NCBI RefSeq assembly: GCF_010548275.1 | Contig: NZ_JAAGLT010000028.1 | Location: forward strand, 1-64,000 | Origin: Streptomyces sp. SID12488 | GTDB lineage: Bacteria > Actinomycetota > Actinomycetes > Streptomycetales > Streptomycetaceae | Direction of reading: 5' to 3' | DNA: 64,000 nt | Shown here: positions 17,503-26,553 of the stretch, piece after piece | How positions within the stretch are numbered: position 1 is the first letter of the stretch | Layout: each line of letters opens with the position of its first letter | Program-made: the position numbers and the translations under genes | The notes under the pieces: model-generated | What the model was told of the DNA's origin: nothing | What the model saw: only the letters and a program-made list of their open reading frames with translations | The model's database searches: none

Positions 17503-18315
17503 CTACGGCTTGTTGGTCGACCCCGCGTCGACGGTGAACTGCAGGCCGGTGACGTATCTCGCCTCTTCCGAGGCGAGGAACAGGACCGCGTTCGACACGT
17601 CCCGGGGCTCGACGTACGGAGCGTGGGTGTTCATCGCGGCGAGGGCGAACATCGGTTCCCGGGCGGCGAGTTCATCGATCGGTACGCCGACGGTGATGCC
17701 CGTGTCGCTGACGCCGGTGGGGTGGACCGTGTTCACCCGGATGCGGTGCGTGCCGAGTTCGTTGGACAGGGCCTTCATCAGGCCGACCACGCCGTGCTTG
17801 GCGGCCACGTAGTGGGCGTACGGCACATGACCGCGGATTCCGGCCGCCGAGCTGATCATGATGATCGAGCCGCCGTTGCCCGCTTCGATCATCCCCGGGA
17901 GCGCCGCCCGTGCCGTGTTCCAGGCGCCCTTGAGGTTGACATCGACGACGACGTCCCAGGCCTCCTCGGACAGCTGCCAGGCGGAACCCGAACTCATGAC
18001 ACCGGCGTTGGCGACGACCACGTCGAGACGCCCGAACTCCTCGTGCGCGGCGTCGACGGCGGCCCGCATCTCGGTGATCGAGCGGACGTCGGCCTGGACG
18101 GCGACGCATCGCCGGCCCGTCGCCCGCACCAACTCGGCGGTCTCCTCCAGCTGTTCCTTCGACGCGAGCGAGTAGGGCAGCGCGTCGCTGATGTCGTGGC
18201 AGACGTCGGTGATGACGACGTCCGCGCCCTCCTCGGCCAGCCGTACGGCGTGGGAGCGGCCCTGGCCGCGCGCCGCACCCGTGATGAGCGCGACCTTGTC
18301 CTCAACTCGCCCCAT
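17503..18315 (-). CDS. Mycofactocin-coupled SDR-family oxidoreductase
   Basis: The protein has 270 residues. The N-terminus ALITGAARGQGRSHAVRLAEEGADVV and the inserted segment with DALPYSLASKEQLEET are the features of the mycofactocin-coupled SDR family (TIGR03971), in which NAD is held tightly and re-oxidised through mycofactocin. The active-site YxxxK is YVAAKHG, and the tail GLQFTVDAGSTNKP fits the family. The start codon follows a GAGG that overlaps the stop of the small coiled-coil gene. With an mft locus in the same window, dependence on mycofactocin is likely. The alcohol substrate is unknown. Confidence 0.88.
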   Translation of the reverse strand: MGRVEDKVALITGAARGQGRSHAVRLAEEGADVVITDVCHDISDALPYSLASKEQLEETAELVRATGRRCVAVQADVRSITEMRAAVDAAHEEFGRLDVVVANAGVMSSGSAWQLSEEAWDVVVDVNLKGAWNTARAALPGMIEAGNGGSIIMISSAAGIRGHVPYAHYVAAKHGVVGLMKALSNELGTHRIRVNTVHPTGVSDTGITVGVPIDELAAREPMFALAAMNTHAPYVEPRDVSNAVLFLASEEARYVTGLQFTVDAGSTNKP

Positions 18316-18322
18316 GGCAACC

Positions 18323-18583
18323 TCAGTTCTTCGAGTGGTCGGTCAGGTTCGTGGAGTTCGTAAAGTTCGTCGGGTTCGTCAGATCCTCAGCGGCCTCGCG
18401 CAGTGCGCGCAGCCGCCTCTGGAGGAGTTCGCGTTCGGCCTCGGCCTCGTCGTCCGCGCCGAGTTCGGCCAGGCGTACGTCCGTCTCGGCGATCTCCGTG
18501 AGGAGCCTGCCGTGGGCCTCCTCGCGGGTGAGCAGGTCCAGGTCGGTCCAGTCGGACCGCTCGGACTCCGGCCGCCTGCTCAT
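18323..18583 (-). CDS. Small coiled-coil hypothetical protein with TN-repeat tail
   Basis: The protein has 86 residues and its ATG overlaps the amidohydrolase stop by four bases, so expression is coupled. The centre is strongly charged and helical (LTREEAHGRLLTEIAETDVRL, then EAERELLQRRLRALREAAED) and could form a coiled coil. The C-terminus is a short repeat, TNPTNFTNSTNLT, coded by nine-base direct repeats near 18341-18382. I do not recognise the family. A role as partner of the amidohydrolase or SDR is only a guess from the operon. Confidence 0.7.
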   Translation of the reverse strand: MSRRPESERSDWTDLDLLTREEAHGRLLTEIAETDVRLAELGADDEAEAERELLQRRLRALREAAEDLTNPTNFTNSTNLTDHSKN

Positions 18584-19725
18584 GCGGGGAGGTTGTAGAG
18601 GCGGCGGGCGTTCAGCTCCACGATCTTGTGCACCTCGTCGTCCGGTACGTCGACGAGGACCTCGGCGGCGTAGGCGCGGCTCCCCGGCCAGTACGAGTCG
18701 GAGTGGGGGTAGTCGCACTCCCAGGTGATCTTGTCGACGCCGACGTGGTGGCGTACCTCGACGCCGAAGCGGTCGTCGATGAAGCAGCCGTGGAAGTGCT
18801 TGTGGAACAGCTCCGAGGGCCGCACGGTCTGGTTGACGTTCTGGTAGAAGCGGTGCCGCTCCCAGGTACCGTCACTGCGTTCCAGCAGGTACGGGATCCA
18901 GCCGATGCCACCCTCGGACAGCCCGATCTTCAGCTTGGGGTGCTTGTGGAGCACCGGGGAGAAGAGCAGGTCGGCGGTGGCGTACATGGCGTTGGTGCCG
19001 AACAGGGCGATCGTCACCGCGAACGGCGCCTCGTCGGCCGTTTTCGGCGCCTTGCCCGAGGTGCCGAAGTGCAGGCACAGGGGCATGTCGGTCTCCTCGG
19101 CCGCCGAGAACACCGGGTCCCAGTGGTCGGTGTGGAAGGAAGGCAGGCCGCGCGGGGCCGGGTTCTCCGGGAAGGAGATCGCCTTGGCGCCCTTGGCGGC
19201 GGTCCGGTGGATCTCGGCGACGCAGGCCTCGACGTCCCACAACGGCAGGATCACCAGGGGGATGAGCCGGCCGGGCGCGGTGGCGCACCACTCGTCGAGG
19301 ACGAAGTCGTTCCACGCCTGGACGCACAGCAGCGCGAGCCGACGGTCCCTGCCCTCCATGAAGACATGGCCCGAGAACCCCGGGAAGGACGGGAAGGACA
19401 ACGCCCCCCAGACCCCGTCGAGGTCCATGTCGCGCAGGCGGGCCTTCGGGTCGTAGCAGCCCGGGATCATCTCGTCGTAGCGCGTCGGTTCGAGGCCGAA
19501 CTCCTCGGGATTCTTGCCCGCCACCGCGTTGAGGCCGATGTAGGGGTAGATCCGGTCCTCGTAGACCCACACCTCGGCGGGGGCCTGACCCGCTCCGCGT
19601 GGCTGCTCGACGCTCCGGGGGCCCGCCTCCCGGTACTTCGCGGGCAGTCGGTCGGACCACAGCCGTGGGGGCTCGATCAGGTGGTCGTCGGTCGACAGCA
19701 ACTTCATCCATGGCTGCAACGGCAT
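18580..19725 (-). CDS. Amidohydrolase-2 family metal-dependent hydrolase
   Basis: The protein has 381 residues from ATG 19725. The start shows STDDHLIEPPRLW and the C-terminal half holds WECDYPHSDSYWPG, the metal-site motifs of the PF04909 family (ACMSD-like decarboxylases and hydrolases). It is first in an operon with the small coiled-coil protein, the mycofactocin SDR and the ferredoxin. A second member of the family is at 45869. The reaction could be hydrolysis or decarboxylation of a catabolic intermediate; the sequence alone does not tell which. Confidence 0.85.
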   Translation of the reverse strand: MPLQPWMKLLSTDDHLIEPPRLWSDRLPAKYREAGPRSVEQPRGAGQAPAEVWVYEDRIYPYIGLNAVAGKNPEEFGLEPTRYDEMIPGCYDPKARLRDMDLDGVWGALSFPSFPGFSGHVFMEGRDRRLALLCVQAWNDFVLDEWCATAPGRLIPLVILPLWDVEACVAEIHRTAAKGAKAISFPENPAPRGLPSFHTDHWDPVFSAAEETDMPLCLHFGTSGKAPKTADEAPFAVTIALFGTNAMYATADLLFSPVLHKHPKLKIGLSEGGIGWIPYLLERSDGTWERHRFYQNVNQTVRPSELFHKHFHGCFIDDRFGVEVRHHVGVDKITWECDYPHSDSYWPGSRAYAAEVLVDVPDDEVHKIVELNARRLYNLPA

Positions 19726-19773
19726 CCTTGCGCTCCCTCGGTCTCGGAGACTCTCCAGCATCGGCACATTGCG

Positions 19774-19790
19774 TGTACTGATCGGGTCTC
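19774..19790. promoter_or_regulatory. Degenerate motif I-like site
   Basis: TGTACTGATCGGGTCTC in the gap between the divergent amidohydrolase and SDR genes resembles motif I (TGTACC-N4-GGTCTA on this strand), with one extra spacer base and two changed positions. It is weaker than the three main copies and may be chance. Confidence 0.3.
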
Positions 19791-19900
19791 ACTCAGTGGA
19801 AGAAAAAGATGAAACCCCTTACTTCTCACGGATCATGGATGTGAGCCAGATCCCTCCATGGAGATTCAGGCTACTCTTTTATTCGATGGAAGGAGACCCC

Positions 19901-20764
19901 ATGGGTCGAGTGCAGGACAAGGTCGTCTTCATCACGGGGGCGGCACGCGGCCAGGGCCGGGCCCAGGCGATCCGGCTCGCCGCGGAGGGCGCCGACATCA
20001 TCGCGGTGGACCTCTGCGAGGACATCGCCACCAACGGCTACGCGCTGGCCACCGACGCCGACCTGGACGAGACGGTGCGTCAGGTCGAGAAGCTCGGGCG
20101 GCGCATCGTCGCCCGCAAGGCCGATGTGCGCGAACCGACGGCTCTCAAGGCTGCCGTGGCCGAGGGAGTGGCCGAACTCGGGCGGCTCGACGCGGTCGTC
20201 GCCCAGGCAGGGATCTGCCCGCTGGGCCCCGGTCAGACCGCCCAGGCCTTCCTGGACGCCGTCACCGTCGACTTCAACGGGGTGGTGCACGCCGTCGACG
20301 CGGCGCTCCCCCATCTGCCCGACGGCGCCTCGATCGTGGCCACCGGGTCCATCGCCGGGCTGATCCCGGCGACCACGGACAACCCGGCCAACGGCCCCGG
20401 CGGGCTGGGCTACTCCTTCGCCAAGCGCCAAGTTGCCGCGTTCGTCCACGACTTGGCGACGGTGCTCGCATCCCGGCGGATCCGCGTGAACGCGCTGCAC
20501 CCGACGAACGTCAACACGGACATGCTCAACAGCGACCTCATGTACCGGTCGTTCCGGCCCGACCTGGAGAACCCGACCCGCGAGGACGCGCTGCCCAGCT
20601 TCCCCGCGACGACCGGCTTCGGCATCCCCTACGTCGAGCCCGAGGACATCGCCGACACCGTGCTCTTCCTGGTCTCGGACGAGTCCCGCTACGTCACCGG
20701 CATGCAGATGCGCGTCGACGCGGCCGGATACGTCAAGCGGCGCCCCCAACTGCCCAACTTCTGA
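19901..20764 (+). CDS. Mycofactocin-coupled SDR-family oxidoreductase
   Basis: The protein has 287 residues from ATG 19901, behind GGAAGGAG. It carries the same hallmarks as the SDR at 17503: FITGAARGQGRAQAIRLAAEGADII, an insertion after the second strand (CEDIATNGYALATDADLDET) and the tail GMQMRVDAAGYVKRR. The active-site region is YSFAKRQ after a serine-containing strand. It is divergent from the amidohydrolase operon that encodes the first such SDR. It is probably an NAD-retaining alcohol dehydrogenase served by mycofactocin. Confidence 0.88.
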   Translation: MGRVQDKVVFITGAARGQGRAQAIRLAAEGADIIAVDLCEDIATNGYALATDADLDETVRQVEKLGRRIVARKADVREPTALKAAVAEGVAELGRLDAVVAQAGICPLGPGQTAQAFLDAVTVDFNGVVHAVDAALPHLPDGASIVATGSIAGLIPATTDNPANGPGGLGYSFAKRQVAAFVHDLATVLASRRIRVNALHPTNVNTDMLNSDLMYRSFRPDLENPTREDALPSFPATTGFGIPYVEPEDIADTVLFLVSDESRYVTGMQMRVDAAGYVKRRPQLPNF

Positions 20765-20786
20765 GCGGGTTTCACTCAAACGGGGT

Positions 20787-21779
20787 TCATGCCGCGCCTC
20801 CGCCCGTCATGTCGATGACCACCTTCCCGGTGGTCCGGCGTTCCGCGACGTCGGTCAGGGCGGCGGCCACGTCGGCGAGGGGGTGGACGCGGGAGACGAG
20901 CGGGCGCATCCCGTCGCGGACCATCCCGGCGAGCGCCCGGTCGCCGGCGGCAACCGCGTCCGGGGCGTACTGGCGCAGCATGCGGATCTCGAAGCCCCGT
21001 ACGACCGCGTCCTTGAGCAGGACCAGGTTCAGCGGGATCCGTGGGATCTTCCCGTCGGCGTAGCCCACGGTGACGAACCGGCCGCCCCGCCGCAGTGCTC
21101 GCAGGGCGGCCTCCGCGTGGTCGCCGCCCACCGGGTCGACGACGAGGTGGGCGCCCTCGCCGTCGGTCAGTTCACGGATCCGGGTCTTCAGGTCCTCGCG
21201 GACGTAGTCCACGCCCGCCACCGCCCCGAGTTTGCGTGCGACCGCCAGCCGCTCCTGACTCGACGCCGCCGCGACCACTCGCATCCCGAGCCTGGTCCCG
21301 ACGTCGACGGCCGCCGAGCCGACCCCACCCGCGGCACCGAGCACGGTCGCCCACTCCCCCGCCTCGCCCCGCCCGACGGTGGTCAGGGCGTGGTAGGCGG
21401 TCGCGTACGTCACGTGGAACGCGGCGGCGTGGACCATGTCGAGCCCCTCCGGGACCGGACGCAGACCGGACACGGGCACCACGACCTGCTCGGCGAAGGC
21501 GCCGGTCAGCACCGCCCCGGCCACGGGTGACCCCACCGGAGGTCCGGACACCCCGGGCCCCAGCGCGGCCACGACGCCGGCGAACTCGCTGCCCGGCGTG
21601 AACGGCAGGGGCGCGGGGACCTGGTAGCGGTCCGCCACGAGCAGTACGTCGGGGAAGTTGACGGCAGCGGCGTGCACCCGCACCAGCACCTCCCCCGGGC
21701 CGGGTTCGAGGTCACCGAGTTCGACGACACTCAGGCCGCCAGGGGGCCCGTACTCCGTACAGCATGCGGCTCTCATCAT
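20787..21779 (-). CDS. Quinone oxidoreductase-type NADPH-dependent MDR protein
   Basis: The protein has 330 residues from ATG 21779, which overlaps the stop of the preceding dehydrogenase gene. It is a zinc-free medium-chain dehydrogenase/reductase: the GroES-like half has AAAVNFPDVLLVADRYQ, and the cofactor half has WATVLGAAGGVGSAAVDVG. Members reduce quinones or 2-enoyl thioesters. It closes a four-gene beta-oxidation operon (20787-24978), so an enoyl-CoA or enone reductase role is plausible. Confidence 0.85.
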   Translation of the reverse strand: MMRAACCTEYGPPGGLSVVELGDLEPGPGEVLVRVHAAAVNFPDVLLVADRYQVPAPLPFTPGSEFAGVVAALGPGVSGPPVGSPVAGAVLTGAFAEQVVVPVSGLRPVPEGLDMVHAAAFHVTYATAYHALTTVGRGEAGEWATVLGAAGGVGSAAVDVGTRLGMRVVAAASSQERLAVARKLGAVAGVDYVREDLKTRIRELTDGEGAHLVVDPVGGDHAEAALRALRRGGRFVTVGYADGKIPRIPLNLVLLKDAVVRGFEIRMLRQYAPDAVAAGDRALAGMVRDGMRPLVSRVHPLADVAAALTDVAERRTTGKVVIDMTGGGAA

Positions 21780-22996
21780 CGTGTCCTCTCCGCAGGGGGC
21801 GCAGTGGGCATCGCCGGGTCCCGGGGCAGGCCCAGTACCTGTTCGGCGATGGTGTTGCGCTGGATCTCGGCGGTGCCCGCCCCGATGGACGAGGCCCGGG
21901 TGCGCAGGAAGCCCCACACCCAGCGCCCACGCTGGACGGCGTGCGGATCACGGCGCCCGAGGATGCCGTAGGCGCCCAGCAACTCCACGGCGAACTCGTG
22001 CAGTTCCTGTTCGAAGGTCACGATGAAGAGCCGTGACGTCGAGGACGCGGGCCCGGGCTCGCCCTTCGTCATGATGTCGGCGATGGTCCGCATCCCGGTC
22101 AGGCGCATGATCCGCACCCGGATCTCGAAGTCCGCGAGGCGGTCGCGCACCAGGGGGTCCGATGTCGCGCCGCGCTCGCGCGCCAGCTCGATCAGTTCGT
22201 CGAGGACGCGCCGGTACAGCGCCGCCTGGTTCATCGCGCCGGCCGCGCGTTCATGGCCGAGGCTGGTCCGTACGAGGGGCCAGCCGCCGTTCTCCGGGCC
22301 GATCCGGTCAGCCACCGGCACCCGTACGTCGTCGAAGAAGATCTCGCAGAAGTGCGCGTCGCCGGTCAGGTCCCGCAGCGGGCGCACGCTCACTCCCGGG
22401 GCGCGGGCGTCGATCAGCAGATAACTGATGCCGTCCTGGCGGGAGTCGGGCGGTCCCGTGCGGACCAGGGTGAAGAGGATGTCGGCGATGTCGGCCGAAC
22501 TGTTCCAGACCTTCTGCCCGTTGACGAGGTACACGGCACCCGAGTCGTCCGGTCCGCCGCCTTCCCGCCGGGCGGTCGTCCGCAGCGCGGGCAGGTCCGA
22601 GCCTGCCTCCGGTTCCGAATAGCCCTGCGCCCAGACGGAGTCGCCGCGCAGCATGGGGCGCAGGAAGCGCTCCTTCTGTTCGGGGGTGCCGTACTTGATG
22701 AGGGTCGGCGCCGCGATGCCGAGCCCGGTGCCGAGAGGTCCTGGCACCCGGGCTTTCGCGTACTCCTCTTGGTAGATCACCTGTTGGGCGAAGTCCAGCT
22801 CCATGCCGCCGTGTTCGCGCGGCCAGCTCGGACCGGCGTATCCGGCGTCGAACAGGGTGGCCAGCCATGCCTTCTGCCACGGGAGTCGCTCGGCGGGGTC
22901 CTTGGGGCGGCGGCCGGGGTGACGGTCCGCCAGGAAGGTTCGGAGGCGGGCTCTGAACTCCTTGTCGGTGAGCACCGCTTGGGCCGGCGAGGTCAC
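21776..22996 (-). CDS. Acyl-CoA dehydrogenase, FadE subfamily with non-canonical active-site motif
   Basis: The protein has 406 residues with the flavin-binding segment WAQGYSEPEAGSDLPAL and WNSSADIADILFTLVRT. The C-terminal motif is IGAGTAEIQRNTIAEQVLGLPR, where the usual glutamate before GT is alanine. Dehydrogenases of this group in mycobacterial steroid side-chain degradation act as alpha2beta2 heteromers, with the base supplied at another position or by the partner. It overlaps both neighbours by four bases (SDR upstream, quinone oxidoreductase downstream). Confidence 0.85.
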   Translation of the reverse strand: MTSPAQAVLTDKEFRARLRTFLADRHPGRRPKDPAERLPWQKAWLATLFDAGYAGPSWPREHGGMELDFAQQVIYQEEYAKARVPGPLGTGLGIAAPTLIKYGTPEQKERFLRPMLRGDSVWAQGYSEPEAGSDLPALRTTARREGGGPDDSGAVYLVNGQKVWNSSADIADILFTLVRTGPPDSRQDGISYLLIDARAPGVSVRPLRDLTGDAHFCEIFFDDVRVPVADRIGPENGGWPLVRTSLGHERAAGAMNQAALYRRVLDELIELARERGATSDPLVRDRLADFEIRVRIMRLTGMRTIADIMTKGEPGPASSTSRLFIVTFEQELHEFAVELLGAYGILGRRDPHAVQRGRWVWGFLRTRASSIGAGTAEIQRNTIAEQVLGLPRDPAMPTAPPAERTR

Positions 22997-23760
22997 CTCG
23001 GGGCCATGCGGATGGCGCCGTCGAGGCGGACGGTCTGGCCGTTGAGGTACGGGTTCTCCAGCATCTCGATGGCCAGGCGGGCGTAGTCGTCCGGGGTACC
23101 GAGCCGCTTGGGGTGCGGGACGGACGCGGCGAGTCCGTCGCGGATGTCCTCGCGGAGCCGGCCGAGCATGGGGGTGTCCATGACGCCCGGCGCGATGGTG
23201 TTCACCCGGATCTGCCAGCTGGCCAGATCACGGGCGGCGAGCAGGGTGATGCCGTGCACGCCCGCCTTGGCGGCGGTGTAGGAGGTCTGGCCGATCTGGC
23301 CGTCGAACGCGGCGACCGACGCGGTCAGGACCACCGCGCCGCGGTCGCCGTCGACGATGTCGTTGGCGGCGAGCCGGGCGGCGGCCAGCCGCAGCACGTT
23401 GTAGGTGCCGATCAGGTTGACCCGTACGACCTCGGCGAACGTGTCGAGTTCGCCGGGGTTTCGGTCGCGGTCGATGATCCGGGTGCGGTCGCCGCCACGG
23501 CCCGCGCAGTGCACGACGAAGCGCAGCGGGCCGAGTTCGGCGGCGGTGTCGAGGGCGGCGGCGACCGCGGCCTCGTCGGTGACGTCGGCGCGGACGAAGC
23601 GGGCGGCGTCACCGAGGTCAGCGACCGCCTTGACGCCCTGCTCCTCGGAGATGTCGGCGAGAACGACCTGGCCGCCACGCTCGATGATCCGGCGGGCGGT
23701 GGCCAGGCCGAGGCCGGAGGCACCTCCGGTGACCAGCGCCGATGAACCGTCGATGTTCAT
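22993..23760 (-). CDS. SDR, 3-hydroxyacyl-CoA dehydrogenase type II (HSD10-like)
   Basis: The protein has 255 residues from ATG 23760, with GAGGAG six bases upstream. It shows LVTGGASGLGLATARRI, a VHCAG strand, the active-site YTAAKAG and the tail NPYLNGQTVRLDGAIRMAPR. The sequence GAVVLTASVAAFDGQIGQTSY is typical of the 17-beta-HSD10/HADH2 group, which oxidises 3-hydroxyacyl-CoA and some hydroxysteroids with NAD. It lies in an operon between two acyl-CoA dehydrogenase genes. A close paralogue is at 51506. Confidence 0.88.
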   Translation of the reverse strand: MNIDGSSALVTGGASGLGLATARRIIERGGQVVLADISEEQGVKAVADLGDAARFVRADVTDEAAVAAALDTAAELGPLRFVVHCAGRGGDRTRIIDRDRNPGELDTFAEVVRVNLIGTYNVLRLAAARLAANDIVDGDRGAVVLTASVAAFDGQIGQTSYTAAKAGVHGITLLAARDLASWQIRVNTIAPGVMDTPMLGRLREDIRDGLAASVPHPKRLGTPDDYARLAIEMLENPYLNGQTVRLDGAIRMAPR

Positions 23761-23829
23761 TTCCCACTCCTCACGGGGCACTTCTTGAATGGGATTGCAT
23801 GGCAGTGCATGGGGTTGGGTGGGACGGGG

Positions 23830-24978
23830 TCACAGTCCCAGGGATTTACTGATGATGGTCTTCAGGACCTCGCTGGTGCCGCCGTAGATACGGGTCACCC
23901 TGGCGTCCGCGTACAGTCGCGCGATCGGTGATTCGAGGATGTAGCCGTAGCCGCCGTGCAGTTGGAGGCAGCGGTCGACGACTCGGCCCTGCGTCTCGGT
24001 GCAGAACAGCTTGGTCCTGGCCGCGTCGACGGGGCTCAGGTCGCCTGCGACGAGCGCCGTGATCGCCGCGTCCAGCAAAGCCTGTGCGGCCGTCACCTCG
24101 GTGTCCAGGGCGGCGAGTTCGAACTTCGTGTTCTGGAAGTGGGCGACCGGTTTCCCGAAGACGGTCCGGTCGCGTACGTAGGTGACGGTCAGGTCGATCG
24201 CGGCGCGGGCCTGGGCGACGGCGCCGACCGCGATGGCCAGCCGCTCCTGGGCCAGGTTGCGGCCGAGGAGGGAGAAGGCCGCGCCTTCCTCACCGAGCAG
24301 GTTGGCGGCGGGGACGCGGACGTCGGCGAAGGACAGCTCCACGGTGTCCTGGACCTGGAGGCCGATCTTCTCCAGCTTGCGCCCGACCTCGAACCCGGTC
24401 ATTCCCTTCTCCACCACCAGCAGGGACAGCCCGGCACGCCGGTTGTCCGGATCGGTGGCGGTGCGGGCCACAACGATCACCAGGTCGGCGTGGTGGCCGC
24501 CGGTGATGAACGTCTTCGCCCCGTTGAGGACGTAGTGGTCACCGTCGCGGACAGCTTTCGTCACGACGCCGGCCAGGTCCGAGCCGGTGCCGGGTTCGCT
24601 CATCGCGACCGCGGTGTACAGCTCGCCCGAGGCCAGCCCGGGGAACCAGCGGGCCCGCTGCTCGGCGTTGGCCAGCCCCGTGAAGTACGGGACGACCACG
24701 TCGAGATGGGTGCGCAGGCCGCCCAGTGTCACGCCGGCACGGGCGCACTCCTCCTGGATGACGACGTTGAAACGGTAGTCGTCCGAGCCGCCTCCGCCGT
24801 ACTCCTCGGGGATCGCCGTACCGATGATGCCGAGCTTGCCTAGTGCGGTGAACAACTCACGGGGGACGAGTGCGGCGCGGCGCCAGTCCTCGTACACCGG
24901 GAGCACGTCGCGGGCGATGAAGTCGCGGACCAGGAGACGGAAGTCCTCATGATCCTGTTCGAACAGGGTCCGGCGCAT
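23830..24978 (-). CDS. Acyl-CoA dehydrogenase (FadE13/long-chain or isovaleryl type)
   Basis: The protein has 382 residues from ATG 24978, with GGAGGAG upstream. The flavin motif is TAVAMSEPGTGSDLAG and the C-terminal HGGYGYILESPIARLYAD is intact. The EGT glutamate is replaced by glycine (RIYGGTSEVLKTIISK), but a glutamate in NLAQERLAIA sits where isovaleryl- and long-chain dehydrogenases keep their base. It is therefore probably active. It is first in the 20787-24978 operon, and its promoter carries a CGTATACT motif. Confidence 0.88.
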   Translation of the reverse strand: MRRTLFEQDHEDFRLLVRDFIARDVLPVYEDWRRAALVPRELFTALGKLGIIGTAIPEEYGGGGSDDYRFNVVIQEECARAGVTLGGLRTHLDVVVPYFTGLANAEQRARWFPGLASGELYTAVAMSEPGTGSDLAGVVTKAVRDGDHYVLNGAKTFITGGHHADLVIVVARTATDPDNRRAGLSLLVVEKGMTGFEVGRKLEKIGLQVQDTVELSFADVRVPAANLLGEEGAAFSLLGRNLAQERLAIAVGAVAQARAAIDLTVTYVRDRTVFGKPVAHFQNTKFELAALDTEVTAAQALLDAAITALVAGDLSPVDAARTKLFCTETQGRVVDRCLQLHGGYGYILESPIARLYADARVTRIYGGTSEVLKTIISKSLGL

Positions 24979-25004
24979 CACAGCTCCTCCAGTGGACCCT
25001 ATTC

Positions 25005-25012
25005 AGTATACG
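25005..25012 (-). promoter_or_regulatory. AGTRYACT-like motif over a -10 box (acyl-CoA dehydrogenase promoter)
   Basis: On the minus strand CGTATACT is followed by GAAT. TATACT is a good -10 for the 23830-24978 gene, 27 bases from its ATG. The site belongs to the AT-rich motif II family seen at 34128, 38613, 43767, 44639, 47336 and 50207. Confidence 0.5.
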
Positions 25013-25080
25013 TAATTGCCTCCCTCGGTCCAGAGTGATCCGGAAAGTGGCAGTACACAGCCATGCATGACTGCACCTTG

Positions 25081-26553
25081 TCAGTGCCACCAGGGAATGA
25101 GTGCATCCAAATGCCGCCCCATCCGGTGGCGGGCGACCCCCGCGTCGCCCTGCACGATGGCGTCGAGGATGCGCTGGTGCACGTGCTGGACCTCCTCGGC
25201 GGCCGTGTCGCCGGGCAGCGGGCGGTCGTGGCCGGAGGCGTGCCGGCGGAACAGTTCGGTGATGATGGAGAGGAAGAGCGACAGCACCGGATTGTCGGCC
25301 AGGGCGGCGAGTTCGGAGTGGAACAGGTCGGCCTTGCGGAGTTCGTCGGCCGGGCCCTCGGTGGGCCAGCGGACGGCCTTCGTGAGGCGTTCGACGACCT
25401 CGGTGTCGCCCCTGGCGTGCCGGGCGGTCACTCTGGCGATGATGCCGAGTTCGATGGCGTTGCGGACGATCCGCAGGTCCTCGGCCGTGACGCCCTGGTA
25501 TTCGAGGAAGAGGGCCATCGTGTCGATGCTGGCCTGCGGTTCCGGCGCGGTGACGACCAGTCCGCCGCCGGGGCCCCGGCGCATCCGCGCGACCGAGTGG
25601 TACTCCAGGAGCCGCACGGCCTCCCGCAGCACGGCCCGGCTGATGCCGTAGCGGGCCAGCAGATCGGCCTCCGAGCCGAGCACCATGCCGATCTGCCAGC
25701 CCCGCGCCGCGATGTCGTCGTGGATCCGGGCGGCCACCACTTCGGCGAGCTTGGCCCGCAGGCCCTCGACGAGTTCCGGCTCGATCACGTTCCCGGAGAT
25801 CCGCTGGCCGCGATGCACCCGGTGCTTCTCGATCCAGGCGGCGACCGACTCCAGGTGGGCGGTGAGTTCGGACTGCGCGCGGGCGCCGTCGTCGGCGATC
25901 ACGGCCTCTACGACCGCGCGGTGGGCCCGGTGCGAGGTCTCCTTCGCCGCATGCATCTCGGCCTTGGTGACCCGGCGGGAGGTGTGCGCGTACCGGGCGG
26001 TGAGGCGGGTGAGCACGTCGACGAACAGGTGCAGCACCGGGTTTCCCGACAGTTGCCCGAGCACCGGGTGCAGGGGGTCCTGCGAATGGACCGACGGATC
26101 GTCCCAGTGGGCGAGTTCGGCTTCGAGCGTGGCTCGGAGGGTGGCGATGCCCTCTTCGGTGATGCGGTCCGCGGCGAGGCCCGCGGCGATCGGTTCGAGG
26201 AGCCGGCGGGCCTGGAGCAGGTCGGTGACACTGGTGCCGACGTACTCGAGGTAGATCACCATGGCCCGGGTCGCCGGTCCCGCGTCGGGGGCGCAGACGA
26301 TCAGGCCGCCGTTCGGGCCGCGCCGCATCCGGGCGACCTGATGGTGCTCGACCAGCCGTACCGCCTCGCGCAGCACCGCACGGCTCACACCCAGCCGCTC
26401 CCGCAGGTCCACCTCGGAGCCCAGGGACTCGCCGACGGGCCAGCCCTGGCGGATCACGGTCGCCTCGATGCGGTGCGCGGTCTGTGCGGCCAGTTTGCCG
26501 ACCGGGACACCGGTCTCGCCGTCGGCGGGTTCGCGGTCGACGGCAGTCGCCAT
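25081..26553 (-). CDS. Tandem GntR/FadR regulator (two full wHTH-FCD units)
   Basis: The 490-residue protein holds two complete FadR-subfamily regulators in a row. The first winged helix is at about 19-88 with an FCD domain at 105-240; the second winged helix is at 264-337 with an FCD domain at 350-485. The two DNA-recognition segments are almost identical (SRAVLREAVRLVEHHQVARM and SRAVLREAVRLLEYHSVARM), so both should read a similar half-site. Single GntR proteins dimerise to do this. It sits between two beta-oxidation units and divergent from the dehydrogenase at 26769. GT-N2-AC in motif II fits a GntR-type operator, but the link is inference. Confidence 0.9.
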   Translation of the reverse strand: MATAVDREPADGETGVPVGKLAAQTAHRIEATVIRQGWPVGESLGSEVDLRERLGVSRAVLREAVRLVEHHQVARMRRGPNGGLIVCAPDAGPATRAMVIYLEYVGTSVTDLLQARRLLEPIAAGLAADRITEEGIATLRATLEAELAHWDDPSVHSQDPLHPVLGQLSGNPVLHLFVDVLTRLTARYAHTSRRVTKAEMHAAKETSHRAHRAVVEAVIADDGARAQSELTAHLESVAAWIEKHRVHRGQRISGNVIEPELVEGLRAKLAEVVAARIHDDIAARGWQIGMVLGSEADLLARYGISRAVLREAVRLLEYHSVARMRRGPGGGLVVTAPEPQASIDTMALFLEYQGVTAEDLRIVRNAIELGIIARVTARHARGDTEVVERLTKAVRWPTEGPADELRKADLFHSELAALADNPVLSLFLSIITELFRRHASGHDRPLPGDTAAEEVQHVHQRILDAIVQGDAGVARHRMGRHLDALIPWWH

